NCBI RefSeq assembly: GCF_000614105.1
Contig: NZ_BAKH01000016.1
Span: forward strand, 1 to 45,369
Direction of reading: 5' to 3'
Length of the DNA stretch: 45,369 bases
Origin: Prevotella micans DSM 21469 = JCM 16134
GTDB taxonomy: Bacteria > Bacteroidota > Bacteroidia > Bacteroidales > Bacteroidaceae
Shown: one piece after another, positions 36,621 through 45,190 of the stretch
Numbering within the stretch: the first letter of the stretch is position 1
Layout: every line of letters starts with the position of its first letter
Made by a program: the position numbers and the translations under genes
The notes under the pieces: generated by a model
What the model was told of the DNA's origin: nothing
The model's input: the letters and a program-made list of their open reading frames with translations, nothing else
Databases searched by the model: none

Positions 36621-37808
36621 ATGTACGGAAAAATGAAAGAACATCTCAGCAATACTCTTGCAGAGATTAAAGAAGCAGGTCTTTATAAGGAAGAACGTCT
36701 GATTGAAAGTCCGCAACAAGCTTCCATTTTGGTTAAAGGCAAGGAAGTGCTCAATTTCTGCGCTAATAATTATCTGGGGTTATCGAACCATCCTCGACTC
36801 ATCGAAGGAGCCAAGAAGATGATGGACAAACGTGGCTTCGGAATGTCGTCGGTTAGGTTTATCTGCGGCACTCAGGACGCTCACAAAGAGCTCGAGCAGG
36901 CTATTTCGGAATATTTCAAAACCGAAGATACGATTCTCTATGCAGCTTGTTTCGATGCTAATGGTGGAGTGTTTGAACCGCTGTTCACCGACCAGGATGC
37001 AATCATCTCCGACTCGCTAAACCATGCTTCAATCATTGACGGTGTGCGCCTTTGCAAAGCCAAGCGTTATCGCTATGCAAATGCAGACATGGCCGAACTC
37101 GAGAAATGCCTCCAGGAAGCTCAGGCGCAACGTTTCCGCATAATCGTTACCGACGGAGTATTTTCGATGGATGGTAATGTAGCTCCAATAGATAAGATTT
37201 GCGACCTAGCCGAAAAATATGATGCCCTCGTTATGGTAGATGAATCGCACTCGGCAGGAGTTGTTGGCGAAACCGGTCACGGAGTGAGCGAACTATGCAA
37301 AACTTACGGACGGGTGGATATCTACACCGGAACACTCGGAAAGGCTTTCGGCGGAGCATTGGGCGGATTTACCACCGGACGAAAAGAAATCATCGACCTT
37401 CTTCGTCAACGCAGTCGCCCCTATCTATTCTCCAACTCTCTTGCTCCGTGCATTATCGGAGCCAGCTTGGAGGTTTTCAAGATGCTCAAGGAAAGCAATG
37501 AGATTCACGACCGCTTAGTTGAAAATGTGAACTACTTCCGCGACAAAATGATGGCAGCCGGCTTCGACATCAAACCAACGCAAAGTGCAATCTGCGCCGT
37601 GATGCTCTACGATGCCAAACTATCGCAAGTGTACGCGTCGAAAATGCTCGAAGAAGGTATCTACGTAACCGGATTCTACTATCCGGTGGTTCCGAAAGAC
37701 CAGGCCCGCATCCGCGTTCAGCTGTCGGCAGGCCATAATCGTGAACAGCTCGACAAGTGTATCGCAGCATTTGTAAAAGTCGGTAAGCAACTTGGTGTGC
37801 TGAAGTAG
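36621..37808 (+). CDS. kbl: 2-amino-3-ketobutyrate CoA ligase (glycine C-acetyltransferase)
   Basis: Kbl splits 2-amino-3-ketobutyrate with CoA into glycine and acetyl-CoA, completing threonine breakdown. The 395-residue PLP enzyme of the alpha-oxoamine synthase family shows NFCANNYLGLSNHPR, FGMSSVRFICGTQD, SLNHASIIDGVRL, MVDESHSAGVVG and the PLP-lysine in GTLGKAFGGALGG near residue 240. Serine palmitoyltransferases share this fold, but the pairing with tdh favours Kbl. I chose ATG 36621 (MYGKMKEHL) over 36591. A TACTTTGC promoter-like box precedes it at about 36584-36595. Confidence 0.95.
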   Translation: MYGKMKEHLSNTLAEIKEAGLYKEERLIESPQQASILVKGKEVLNFCANNYLGLSNHPRLIEGAKKMMDKRGFGMSSVRFICGTQDAHKELEQAISEYFKTEDTILYAACFDANGGVFEPLFTDQDAIISDSLNHASIIDGVRLCKAKRYRYANADMAELEKCLQEAQAQRFRIIVTDGVFSMDGNVAPIDKICDLAEKYDALVMVDESHSAGVVGETGHGVSELCKTYGRVDIYTGTLGKAFGGALGGFTTGRKEIIDLLRQRSRPYLFSNSLAPCIIGASLEVFKMLKESNEIHDRLVENVNYFRDKMMAAGFDIKPTQSAICAVMLYDAKLSQVYASKMLEEGIYVTGFYYPVVPKDQARIRVQLSAGHNREQLDKCIAAFVKVGKQLGVLK

Positions 37809-37845
37809 TCGGCATCTCCTGTATTTATTATCGTAAGATATAGCG

Positions 37846-37886
37846 GAAGCCATATCAGAGCTCCTAGAGAGCTTTGGTATGGCTTC
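37846..37886 (+). terminator. Hairpin after kbl
   Basis: GAAGCCAT (37846-37853) pairs with ATGGCTTC (37879-37886), with an inner AGCTC/GAGCT pair. No strong T-run follows. The gap 37887-38140 has one open frame without a start codon and nothing else I can support. Confidence 0.6.
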
Positions 37887-38146
37887 AATCGTATAAAGAA
37901 ATGAACAAGAATACTATCCTTCATCGCAAGCCGTGAATGTTACTGCGCTCAAAGTCAACAGGCCGGCGGGTATAAGATTAATCGCTCTGTTCATTTATCA
38001 CAAGAAAAACTGTCAACCCTACCTGTTTCCAGTCATTTCATAGAAAACCGTACCCATCAAGGCTTGGTAAAATGGAGAGAAAATATATCGGATAATCATC
38101 TGATACACAGCGTGTCACGAAAAGGTCGTATTGAGGTCTGAAAAAG

Positions 38147-38390
38147 GTACTATCGTTTTGCCCAAAAAGTACTATCGTTTTACCCAAAAAGTACTATCGT
38201 TTTGCTCAAAAGGTACTATCGTTTTTCCGGAAGAGTACCATCATCTTCTCGGAAGAGTACTATCGTCTTTCATGAAAGGTACTATTGTCTTCTCGGAAGA
38301 GCACTATCATTTTTCCTGAAAGTGCTATCGTTTTCTCGGAAGTACTATCGTTTTGCCCAAAAAGTACTATTGTCTTCTGCGAAAGCTAAT
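38147..38390. repeat. 22-bp tandem array upstream of the HU-related gene
   Basis: Units start with GTACTATCGTTTT or a close variant at 38147, 38169, 38191, 38213, 38235, 38257, 38279, 38301, 38322, 38342 and 38364. Most spacings are exactly 22 bp; two near the end are 21 and 20. The second half of each unit alternates between types: GCCCAAAAA, TCCGGAAGA, TCATGAAAG. All three plus-strand frames stay open for long stretches (words like KGTIVF and YYRF), but the period is not a multiple of three, so coding is unlikely. Confidence 0.9.
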
Positions 38391-38466
38391 ATCGGATAAG
38401 AATAAAAGTAGTATTCCGAGGCGAGGAAAGTAGTATGGCTCGTTTGGAGGCACAGCGTCTTTTCGT

Positions 38467-38474
38467 TATATTTG
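38467..38474 (+). promoter_or_regulatory. -7 box for the HU-related gene
   Basis: TATATTTG fits TAnnTTTG and lies 84 nt before the ATG at 38559, about 80 bp past the end of the 22-bp array. Confidence 0.6.
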
Positions 38475-38558
38475 AGGCAGACACTCGGGCGAAAGGTTCT
38501 GTGAAGTGTGCAGATAACGTCGCCGCTGTGTTTTTTTAACAATCTAAATTTTAGTATT

Positions 38559-38975
38559 ATGGACTATTCATTGAACAAACGAAAACTGAGTGTTGGCCCT
38601 AAAAAAGGGCAGGAAGTGTTCGTGGCAAGCCCGGTTTGCCAGAAACAGCGCATTTCGTTCGACAAACTCTGCGAGCGGATGGCCGAGGACAGTACGGTGG
38701 GCGACGCCGACGTGGCTGCCGTGTTCTACAAGTTCCGCAAGGTGCTCAACGAGTATTGCTCGAAGGGTTACATCGTCGATGGCGGTCCGCTCGGGACGTT
38801 CCGGCCCACGTTCACCTCGAAAGCCGTAGCGAGAGAAGAGGATTTCAAACCCACGGAGTGCATCTCGAAAACGCAGATTCTCTTCACACCCACGGCCGAT
38901 TTCCGCCGGCTGAAGAACGTTGAGTTCTTCCGCGTATCGAAGCAGAAGAAAGATGGGAAGGTCGTCGAAGGTTAG
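38559..38975 (+). CDS. HU-related DNA-binding protein (Bacteroidota type)
   Basis: This 138-residue protein belongs to the HU-related group common in Bacteroidota. It has an N-terminal extension (MDYSLNKRKLSVGPKKGQEV), then a DNABII-like body: RISFDKLCERMAEDSTVGDA with helices typical of HU (DVAAVFYKFRKVLNEYCSKG), followed by the DNA-arm region IVDGGPLGTFRPTFTSKA. The C-terminus is longer than classical HU (FFRVSKQKKDGKVVEG). It should bind and bend DNA in the nucleoid. The ATG at 38559 is chosen over 38508 because the latter adds unrelated residues. The neighbouring 22-bp array may be its target or only a chance neighbour. Confidence 0.85.
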   Translation: MDYSLNKRKLSVGPKKGQEVFVASPVCQKQRISFDKLCERMAEDSTVGDADVAAVFYKFRKVLNEYCSKGYIVDGGPLGTFRPTFTSKAVAREEDFKPTECISKTQILFTPTADFRRLKNVEFFRVSKQKKDGKVVEG

Positions 38976-38996
38976 CATCTGCTGAAGAATTACATT

Positions 38997-39035
38997 AAAA
39001 ATCCTCCCCGGCCCTACGAGCCGAGGAGGATTTTT
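38997..39035. terminator. Bidirectional terminator after the HU-related gene
   Basis: AAAAATCCTCC pairs with GGAGGATTTTT, with more pairing inside. T-runs on both strands suit termination in both directions. Confidence 0.85.
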
Positions 39036-39161
39036 CAAAGGATTAATCTATATTCCTAATCCATCGTTTATTAGCCTCGATATCCCACTTTAAATGCCTT
39101 TTACCACCATTGGCTTTCTGCGCGAAAAGCTACGGTTGCAAAGATAGGGTAGGAGGGGGGC

Positions 39162-39641
39162 TCATCCCGGATAACGGAGGTTCTCCTCCTTTATGCGATT
39201 GAGCGTTGTGTCGAGGAATCGGCGAGCTTCCCATCGAGCCATGGGCAGGTCGTGCAATAAATAGTTACCGCAGTCGCGCGGAGCAGCCCCTGGAATCTCG
39301 CTGTTGAATGAAGCTATGAACTCAAAGGTGCGCTTCATCAGTTCAACGATATCTTTCGATTCCAGGTTTCCTCGTACAATCAGATAGTTTCCGGTGAGGC
39401 ATCCCATTGGGCCCCAATAGATAATTCGGTCGGCCCACTCTTTGTCGTTTCGCAGATAGGTTGCCGCAAGATGTTCGATGGTGTGCAGCGCACCGATGTG
39501 TAGTGCCGGCTCGCGATTGGGTGCTTTCATTCTGATGTCGAAAGTGGTCACGGTTTCGGTTCCCACATCGTCTTTCCGACTCACGTATATGCCCGGCAGC
39601 AATTGCTCGTGGTCGATGTTGAAGGATGGAATTTTTTTCAT
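39162..39641 (-). CDS. luxS: S-ribosylhomocysteine lyase LuxS
   Basis: LuxS cleaves S-ribosylhomocysteine to homocysteine and the precursor of autoinducer-2. The 159-residue protein has the iron/zinc ligand motif HTIEHLAATYLRN, the catalytic-site Cys in MGCLTGNYLIV, and the later ligand Cys in PRDCGNYLLHD. The start at 39641 (MKKIPSFNIDHEQL) matches the family; the frame is open farther upstream into mtnN, but that is not used. It lies 11 nt after the mtnN stop, and the two enzymes act in consecutive steps of the activated methyl cycle. Confidence 0.96.
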   Translation of the reverse strand: MKKIPSFNIDHEQLLPGIYVSRKDDVGTETVTTFDIRMKAPNREPALHIGALHTIEHLAATYLRNDKEWADRIIYWGPMGCLTGNYLIVRGNLESKDIVELMKRTFEFIASFNSEIPGAAPRDCGNYLLHDLPMARWEARRFLDTTLNRIKEENLRYPG

Positions 39642-39652
39642 TATCGTTGATG

Positions 39653-40351
39653 TTAAATTATTCTCAGGAAGTGTTTCGTAACCTCGAAACTTCCGTCGGC
39701 TATGCGTTCCCAGAAATCGAAGTATTGGCTGGCTTGGTGGTCGTTCAGTGGTACGTCGCTTATCACTCTGAAGGAAATGAATTTCACGCCGTAGATGTGA
39801 CACACCTGTGCGATGGCGCAGCTTTCCATGTCAACAGCCATGGCGTCGGGGAATTGGTTGAGGATGGATTTCATTTTCTCCCTACTGTCCACGAACCATT
39901 CTCCGCTCACAGTCAGTCCGCTCCGAATCCGGAGTTTTCCTTCCCATTCCAATTCATTTAACGAGAGTGCTTTTTCAACCAGTTCGCGTGGCGCTTCGAA
40001 TCGGGCAGGCATGCCGATAATTTGTCCGAAGCTTACTTCGTTTCCGCAATATGCGTCGTGATATGCACATTCCGAGGCCACGGCTACGTCCATAACCTCT
40101 AGTTCCTTATCAGCTCCGCCGGCGCATCCGCTGGATATGATGAGGTCAGGGTGGAAATTGTTTATCAATTCAACGGTTCCTACAGCGGCGTTAACCTTTC
40201 CGATTCCGCATTTCATCAGAATTACTTCTTTGCCCGCGGTATTACCGATGACGAATTCATTTTTTCCTCGTTGTTCGGTTGTTATGTTATCGAGAATTGA
40301 TTTGAGTTGCTTGAACTCCTTGTCCATCGCAACGATTATAGCTGTTTTCAT
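39653..40351 (-). CDS. mtnN: 5'-methylthioadenosine/S-adenosylhomocysteine nucleosidase
   Basis: MtnN (Pfs) removes adenine from S-adenosylhomocysteine and methylthioadenosine, giving the LuxS substrate. The 232-residue protein shows the N-terminal IIVAMDKEFKQLKS with the catalytic Glu, MKCGIGKVNAAVGTVELI, ISSGCAGG, AVDMESCAIAQVC and FRVISDVPLN with the catalytic Asp. It precedes luxS by 11 nt in the same direction, a compact two-gene operon for detoxification and AI-2 production. The promoter -7 box ends 4 nt before the ATG, so the message is probably leaderless. Confidence 0.96.
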   Translation of the reverse strand: MKTAIIVAMDKEFKQLKSILDNITTEQRGKNEFVIGNTAGKEVILMKCGIGKVNAAVGTVELINNFHPDLIISSGCAGGADKELEVMDVAVASECAYHDAYCGNEVSFGQIIGMPARFEAPRELVEKALSLNELEWEGKLRIRSGLTVSGEWFVDSREKMKSILNQFPDAMAVDMESCAIAQVCHIYGVKFISFRVISDVPLNDHQASQYFDFWERIADGSFEVTKHFLRII

Positions 40352-40355
40352 GCTA

Positions 40356-40363
40356 CAAAGGTA
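40356..40363 (-). promoter_or_regulatory. -7 box touching the mtnN start codon
   Basis: TACCTTTG on the minus strand ends at 40356, and the mtnN ATG begins at 40351. With transcription starting 5-8 nt past the box, the start codon would be at or near the 5' end. Confidence 0.6.
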
Positions 40364-40389
40364 ATGAAGTGTGTCGCCAGATTAGGAAT

Positions 40390-40433
40390 AAAAATCCGGC
40401 GCTTACGCTTGTTGTGATTGCGTAAACGCCGGA
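40390..40433 (-). terminator. Terminator after the M13 peptidase
   Basis: On the minus strand TCCGGCGTTTACGC pairs with GCGTAAGCGCCGGA and is followed by TTTTT (40390-40394). Confidence 0.85.
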
Positions 40434-40468
40434 GATCGTGGGGTGTTTCTCTGCCTTAGGCGAGTATA

Positions 40469-42502
40469 TTACCAGAGGCGGAGGCGTTCTGATTCGGGTA
40501 TGAAGAGCTTGTCGGATGGTTTAACATTGAAAGCCTTATACCACATGTCGATATGAGGTAGAGCGCCGTTCACGCGCCAGCGACCGAGTGAGTGAGGGTC
40601 GCTCTTGGTACGGTTGCGAATTTCGGCTTCGGTGATGTTGGCTGCCCACACGCCTGCATAGGCCAAGAAGAAACGTTGCTCGGGAGTGAAGCCCATGAGG
40701 TTCTTTTGTTTCTTGCCTTTTGTAGCGTTTTCGAAAGCTACGAAAGCTACTTGTAGGCCACCATGGTCGGCTAGATTTTCACCTAGGGTTAGTTTTCCGT
40801 TTGCATTTAGGTCGGGCAGAACTTTTATTGCGTTGAAGAAGTCGGCATATTTTCCGGTGCGTGCATCGAAGTTTTTGCCATCTTCGGCAGTCCACCAATC
40901 GGTCATGTTTCCGTCTTTATCGTAGTGTCGTCCTTGGTCGTCGAATCCATGAGTCATTTCATGCCCTATGACAACTCCGATTGCTCCGTAGTTGAATGCG
41001 TCGTCGGCTTTGGGGTCGAAGAACGGATATTGTAGGATACCGGCTGGGAAGCATATTTCGTTTGTTGTCGGATTATAGTATGCGTTGACGGTTTGGGGTG
41101 TCATAAACCATTCTTCCTTGTCGACAGGTTTACCGGCGCGTTCGTTGATTTGCATTTCCGACCAGAACTTGCGGCAGTTCTGTACGTTCTCGTAGTAAGA
41201 CTTCGAGGGGTCGATTGTGAGGCGGCTCATATCTTTCCATTTGTTTGGATAGCCCACTTTAACATAGAATGTGGAGAGCTTGTCGAGGGCGGCTTTCTTT
41301 GTTGCATCGCTCATCCAATCCTGTGCCTTGATGCGTTCGGCCAGACTGATTTGAAGGTTGTGGATGAGTTCTTCCATACGCTTTTTGCTGGTTGCGGGGA
41401 AGTAGCGTTCGCAGTAGATTCGGCCGAGCGCCTCTCCCATCTGACTTTCGGTTTGCTGTGTGGCACGTTTCCAGCGTGGATAATCTTCCTTGGTTCCACG
41501 CATTGTTTTGCTGAAGAAGTCGAAATAGCGTGCACGTACTTCATCGCTTAGCAGATTAGCCGAAGATATGATGGCATCCCATTGCATGCAGGCGCGTAGT
41601 TCGTCGGCGCTTTCGGTTGCGATGAGTTTGTCGAGTCCGGCGAAGAAAGTGGGTTGACCAACAACCATTTCACGAATGTAATCGGTTTTGATTCCTTCGG
41701 CGTTTGCCATTTTCTGCAATGGAATATTGGGATATTTCTCTTCAAAATCTTTCAGGGTCATCTTGTTGTAGTTGGCTTCAACGTCGCGCAGTTCGGTGCG
41801 ACTCTTGGAGATGAGCGCCAGAGTTGTTTCGAAGCGCATGATGTCGTTACGTTTCTGTATAGCCTGGGCCTCGCTGAATCCGAAGAGTTTGAACATATCG
41901 ACGATGAACTGCTTGTAGGCGTTGCGGATGTCGACAGTTGCTTTGTCGTTGTCGAGATAGTATTCTTTGAGTCCGAGGGTTAGTCCGCCTTGCGAAATGT
42001 TCAAGATGTTTTGCTTAGCGTTCTTTTGGTCGGCGTCGAATCCGTAGCCCATCGGAACTCCATAGCCGAAGGTTGCGTATTTGAGCTGCAGGTCGCGTAG
42101 GGCAGCTACAGTCTTAGCGTTTTCCATCTCCTGTAGCAGTGGCATAACCGGCGTAACGCCTTCTTTGTTTCGGCGCACGGAATCCATTGCGAGCTTGTAG
42201 AAGTCGCCTAATTTCTGCTCAACCGTTCCGGGTTTAGTTTGCTTTTTGAGCAGTCCGGTTAGGATTGAGTTGATGCGTTTGCTGTTGTTTTCCTGTAATT
42301 GGTCGAACGAGCCGAAGCGTGAAAAGGCTCCTGGAAGCGGATTATTTTTCTGCCAGCCGCCAGTTGCGAACTCATAGAAATCGTCGGCAGGTTTAACAGC
42401 TTTGTTCAGGTTTTCGGCTTTTATACCGGCCTGCTCTTGTGCCATACCTGCCATGGGCGCTGATGCGATGAGCATCATCGGTAGGATTTGTTTCATTTTC
42501 AT
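40469..42502 (-). CDS. M13 family zinc metallopeptidase (neprilysin/PepO-like)
   Basis: This 677-residue peptidase starts with a signal peptide (MKMKQILPMMLIASAPMAGMAQ), so it acts outside the cytoplasm, probably in the periplasm. The zinc motif HEMTH lies near residue 515 (VIGHEMTHGFDDQGRHYD), and the third-ligand block GENLADHGG follows near residue 570. The C-terminal RTKSDPHSLGRWRVNGAL and the NAYYNPTTNEICFPAGIL block are typical of M13. These enzymes cut oligopeptides. It lies 38 nt after the ABC-F gene on the same strand and may be partly cotranscribed with it. Confidence 0.93.
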   Translation of the reverse strand: MKMKQILPMMLIASAPMAGMAQEQAGIKAENLNKAVKPADDFYEFATGGWQKNNPLPGAFSRFGSFDQLQENNSKRINSILTGLLKKQTKPGTVEQKLGDFYKLAMDSVRRNKEGVTPVMPLLQEMENAKTVAALRDLQLKYATFGYGVPMGYGFDADQKNAKQNILNISQGGLTLGLKEYYLDNDKATVDIRNAYKQFIVDMFKLFGFSEAQAIQKRNDIMRFETTLALISKSRTELRDVEANYNKMTLKDFEEKYPNIPLQKMANAEGIKTDYIREMVVGQPTFFAGLDKLIATESADELRACMQWDAIISSANLLSDEVRARYFDFFSKTMRGTKEDYPRWKRATQQTESQMGEALGRIYCERYFPATSKKRMEELIHNLQISLAERIKAQDWMSDATKKAALDKLSTFYVKVGYPNKWKDMSRLTIDPSKSYYENVQNCRKFWSEMQINERAGKPVDKEEWFMTPQTVNAYYNPTTNEICFPAGILQYPFFDPKADDAFNYGAIGVVIGHEMTHGFDDQGRHYDKDGNMTDWWTAEDGKNFDARTGKYADFFNAIKVLPDLNANGKLTLGENLADHGGLQVAFVAFENATKGKKQKNLMGFTPEQRFFLAYAGVWAANITEAEIRNRTKSDPHSLGRWRVNGALPHIDMWYKAFNVKPSDKLFIPESERLRLW

Positions 42503-42540
42503 TGTTCTGATGTTTATTTAAAAGATTAAAAGTGTTTCTC

Positions 42541-44475
42541 TTATTTCAGTTGTTCGAGCTCTTCGGAGAGTTTGAGCCAGCGATTGTTTTCGTCGTCCAG
42601 GGTGCGTTTGAGCTCGGTGTATTCGGTGACGAGTGTCATGTCGGAAGCTTTTTCAGGCTTCATAAGCAGTTGGTCGAGTTCGTTTATTCGCTTTTCCATC
42701 TGCGATATTTTCTTTTCAGATTCTTCGACGGCACGTTCGGCCTTACGAAGTTTCTTTTGTTGTTGTTTGCGCTGGTCGTATTGCTGTTTGCGGTTGTTTT
42801 CTACAGGTATTTCGGGTTTGGAATCCTGAGTTGGGGCAATGTTCCGGTCGATTGCCTCCTGAATGCTACCGGCGTTACGTTTGCGAATGTAGTCGTATAT
42901 CCCGCCGATGTGTTCGCGCACCTGCCCGTGTCCGAATTCGTAGACCTTGCTAACCAGGCCGTCTAGAAATTCGCGGTCGTGCGACACGATTATAGCCGTT
43001 CCGTCGAAAGCTCGTATAGCTTCCTTGAGCACTTCTTTCGAGACCATGTCGAGATGATTGGTGGGCTCGTCGAGGATGAGCAGATTCACTGGTTCGAGAA
43101 GCAGTTTTATCATTGCCAATCGCGAACGCTCGCCACCCGAGAGCACTTTTACATACTTATCGGCCGTTTCTCCGCCGAACATAAACGCGCCCAGGATATC
43201 GTTTATACGCAGGCGAATTTCGCCGGTTGCTACGCGGTCGATTGTTTCGCGAATTGTTAGTTGTTCGTCGAGTAGCTGTGCCTGGTTTTGGGCAAAATAT
43301 CCAATCTGAACGTTATGTCCGATTTTTAGTTCGCCGGTATAGTCGAGTTCGCCGGTGATACACTTTACAAGAGTTGACTTGCCTTCGCCATTCTTGCCCA
43401 CGAAGGCCACCTTTTCGCCGCGCCGAATTTCCATCATCACATCTCCGATGACCTTGTGCGAGCCGAAGCTTTTTGAGAGCGAATCGATGAGAATGGGATA
43501 GTCGCCGCTTCGCAAACAGGGCGGAAATTTCAGTCGGAGGGCCGATGTGTCTACCTGGTCGATTTCAATTGGAACAATCTTTTCCAGCTGTCTGATTCGC
43601 TGTTGAACCTGTACGGCTTTAGTTGCCTGATAGCGGAAACGTTCGATGAAAGCTTTTGTATCGGCAATTTCTTTCTGTTGATTTTCGTAGGCCCGCAGTT
43701 GCTGTTCGCGACGTTCTTTTCGAAGGGTGAGATACTCGTCGTATTTCACCCGATAATCCTCGATTCTTCCGCAGTTTATCTCCAATGTTCGGTTGGTTAC
43801 GTTGTTGATAAAGGCGCGGTCGTGCGATACCAGTACAACGGCTTTGGCGCCTTGCACGAGAAACTGTTCGAGCCATTGAATGGATTCTATATCGAGATGG
43901 TTTGTTGGCTCGTCGAGGAGTAATACGTCAGGTTTACGAAGAAGAATTTTGGCTAGTTCTATTCGCATTCGCCATCCACCGGAGAACTCGCGTGTGGGTC
44001 GTTCGAAGTCGGTGCGTTCGAAGCCGAGACCAATGAGTGTGCGTTCTATTTCGGCCTCATAATTCTCGCCGCCCATCATGATGAATTGTTCGTGAGCTTG
44101 CGTGAATTGCTCCACTAATCGTGCGTATTCCTCGCTTTCATAGTCGGTTCGTTCGGCCATTTCGTTCTGCATCCGTTCTATTCGGCGTTGCAGTTCGGTG
44201 TTATCGGCAAACGCCTTTCGGGTTTCTTCTTTAACCGATGTATCGTCTGAAAGTTTCATCACCTGCGGCAGGTACCCAATGGTAGTATCTCCGGCCGTAG
44301 CCACGTTTCCGCCGGTTGGTTTCTGCGCCCCGCACAGAATTTTCAGCAGGGTTGATTTGCCCGCTCCGTTTTTCCCCACAAGAGCAATTCTGTCGCGGTC
44401 GTTCACCACGAAAGAAACATCTTGAAAGAGCGGCTTCACGCCGAACTCCACTTTCAAATTTTCAACTGAAATCAT
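42541..44475 (-). CDS. ABC-F family ATPase (Uup-like)
   Basis: This 644-residue protein has two ABC domains and no membrane segments, so it is an ABC-F protein that works on ribosomes rather than a transporter. Walker A motifs are GKNGAGKSTLLK and GKNGEGKSTLVK; signatures are FSGGWRMRIELA and LSGGERSRLAM; Walker B segments are LLLDEPTNHLD and LILDEPTNHLD. A charged linker joins the domains. A C-terminal coiled coil (AERAVEESEKKISQMEKRIN) resembles Uup rather than EttA. The start at 44475 (MISVENLKVEF) is set by homology and by the promoter box at 44563, which excludes the in-frame ATG at 44565. Confidence 0.92.
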   Translation of the reverse strand: MISVENLKVEFGVKPLFQDVSFVVNDRDRIALVGKNGAGKSTLLKILCGAQKPTGGNVATAGDTTIGYLPQVMKLSDDTSVKEETRKAFADNTELQRRIERMQNEMAERTDYESEEYARLVEQFTQAHEQFIMMGGENYEAEIERTLIGLGFERTDFERPTREFSGGWRMRIELAKILLRKPDVLLLDEPTNHLDIESIQWLEQFLVQGAKAVVLVSHDRAFINNVTNRTLEINCGRIEDYRVKYDEYLTLRKERREQQLRAYENQQKEIADTKAFIERFRYQATKAVQVQQRIRQLEKIVPIEIDQVDTSALRLKFPPCLRSGDYPILIDSLSKSFGSHKVIGDVMMEIRRGEKVAFVGKNGEGKSTLVKCITGELDYTGELKIGHNVQIGYFAQNQAQLLDEQLTIRETIDRVATGEIRLRINDILGAFMFGGETADKYVKVLSGGERSRLAMIKLLLEPVNLLILDEPTNHLDMVSKEVLKEAIRAFDGTAIIVSHDREFLDGLVSKVYEFGHGQVREHIGGIYDYIRKRNAGSIQEAIDRNIAPTQDSKPEIPVENNRKQQYDQRKQQQKKLRKAERAVEESEKKISQMEKRINELDQLLMKPEKASDMTLVTEYTELKRTLDDENNRWLKLSEELEQLK

Positions 44476-44562
44476 AATTGCTTTTTGTGTATTTCTTATG
44501 GATGCCAGTGCGGTTGCAAACCGTTTGTTTTTCAGGTTTAAGCGTCTGCTATCAAGCATCGG

Positions 44563-44570
44563 CAAAGGTA
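44563..44570 (-). promoter_or_regulatory. -7 box for the ABC-F gene
   Basis: TACCTTTG on the minus strand lies 87 nt before the ABC-F ATG at 44475. The leader holds no motif that I recognise. Confidence 0.6.
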
Positions 44571-44665
44571 ATATTTATTTTTAAGGTGAGTTTTTGAGAG
44601 GGTGGATATACCACAAATCATTTAATCCCATAAAAAGCAAACCTGCACTCGGCCGGGTAGGCCGA

Positions 44666-44832
44666 ATCGGCATGGGTATCGGACAGACACGGGGTCTGTC
44701 CCTACACCTGCGGGCGTTCCGCCCGAATTGGCATAAAAGCCCAGACGGAACAGGTAGGAGAAATGTTATGGGGCTCGGCCGACAGGCCGCATGTAGGGAC
44801 AGACCCCGTGTCTGTCCGATACCCATGCCGAT
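44666..44832. repeat. Large inverted repeat with perfect 41-bp arms
   Basis: 44666-44706 is the exact reverse complement of 44792-44832. Each arm starts ATCGGCATGGGTATC and contains GGACAGACACGGGGTCTGTCC, itself palindromic, so four copies of GGACAGAC/GTCTGTCC are present. The 85-bp loop has small GC-rich hairpins (GGGCGTTCCGCCC, CGGCCGACAGGCCG) and no coding frame worth calling. A nonautonomous mobile element (MITE-like) or a structured RNA would fit; no transposase is nearby. Confidence 0.85.
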
Positions 44833-44907
44833 ACGTCTGCCCGCCCCCGTCCGACAAGGGCAGGATAATTTCTCTTAAACCGAATACATGTATATATAAA
44901 AACGGTC

Positions 44908-44940
44908 GACCTGCACGCGTCGTCACGACGGATGCAGGTC
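44908..44940 (-). terminator. Terminator hairpin near the right end
   Basis: GACCTGCA (44908-44915) pairs with TGCAGGTC (44933-44940), with further pairing inside. On the minus strand it is followed by GACCGTTTTT. It would end a transcript entering from the right end, such as the frame that stops at 44998. Confidence 0.7.
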
Positions 44941-44997
44941 TTAATGATTATATAAACGATTTATCTTTCTTCCCCGGATTCGGGGAGGGAGAGGGAA

Positions 44998-45190
44998 TTA
45001 TTTCCCCTTATACTTTATCTTCTCCGGGGTCTTCTTCTCGATCGGGTTGGGGGGTCCGCCATCGGTTCTGCGGAACTCGCGGGCGAATGAGGGAGCGCCG
45101 TGAGACAGGCTGCGCTCTCGCCGTTGGATTTGACTCGTCGCCCTTTGGCGAAGCGTTGCATGACCCTCACTTTGCGTCGATTTTCTCTGG
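44998..45190 (-). other. Possible C-terminal tail of a gene, no start visible
   Basis: On the minus strand a frame ending at 44998 reads SLSHGAPSFAREFRR, TDGGPPNPIEKK and TPEKIKYKGK before the stop, and is followed by two hairpins. The composition looks like a protein end. Upstream it enters the 42-bp array, where it meets stop codons and has no start. It could be a decayed gene end or chance. Confidence 0.25.

Noticed and set aside
37890..38142. Open frame of about 78 codons after kbl
   Set aside because: It reads like protein in places but has no start codon, no ribosome site and no recognisable motif.
38131..38399. Open frames of 60-65 codons through the 22-bp array
   Set aside because: All three plus-strand frames are open because the unit lacks stops. 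The period is not a multiple of three and no start site or family match is evident.
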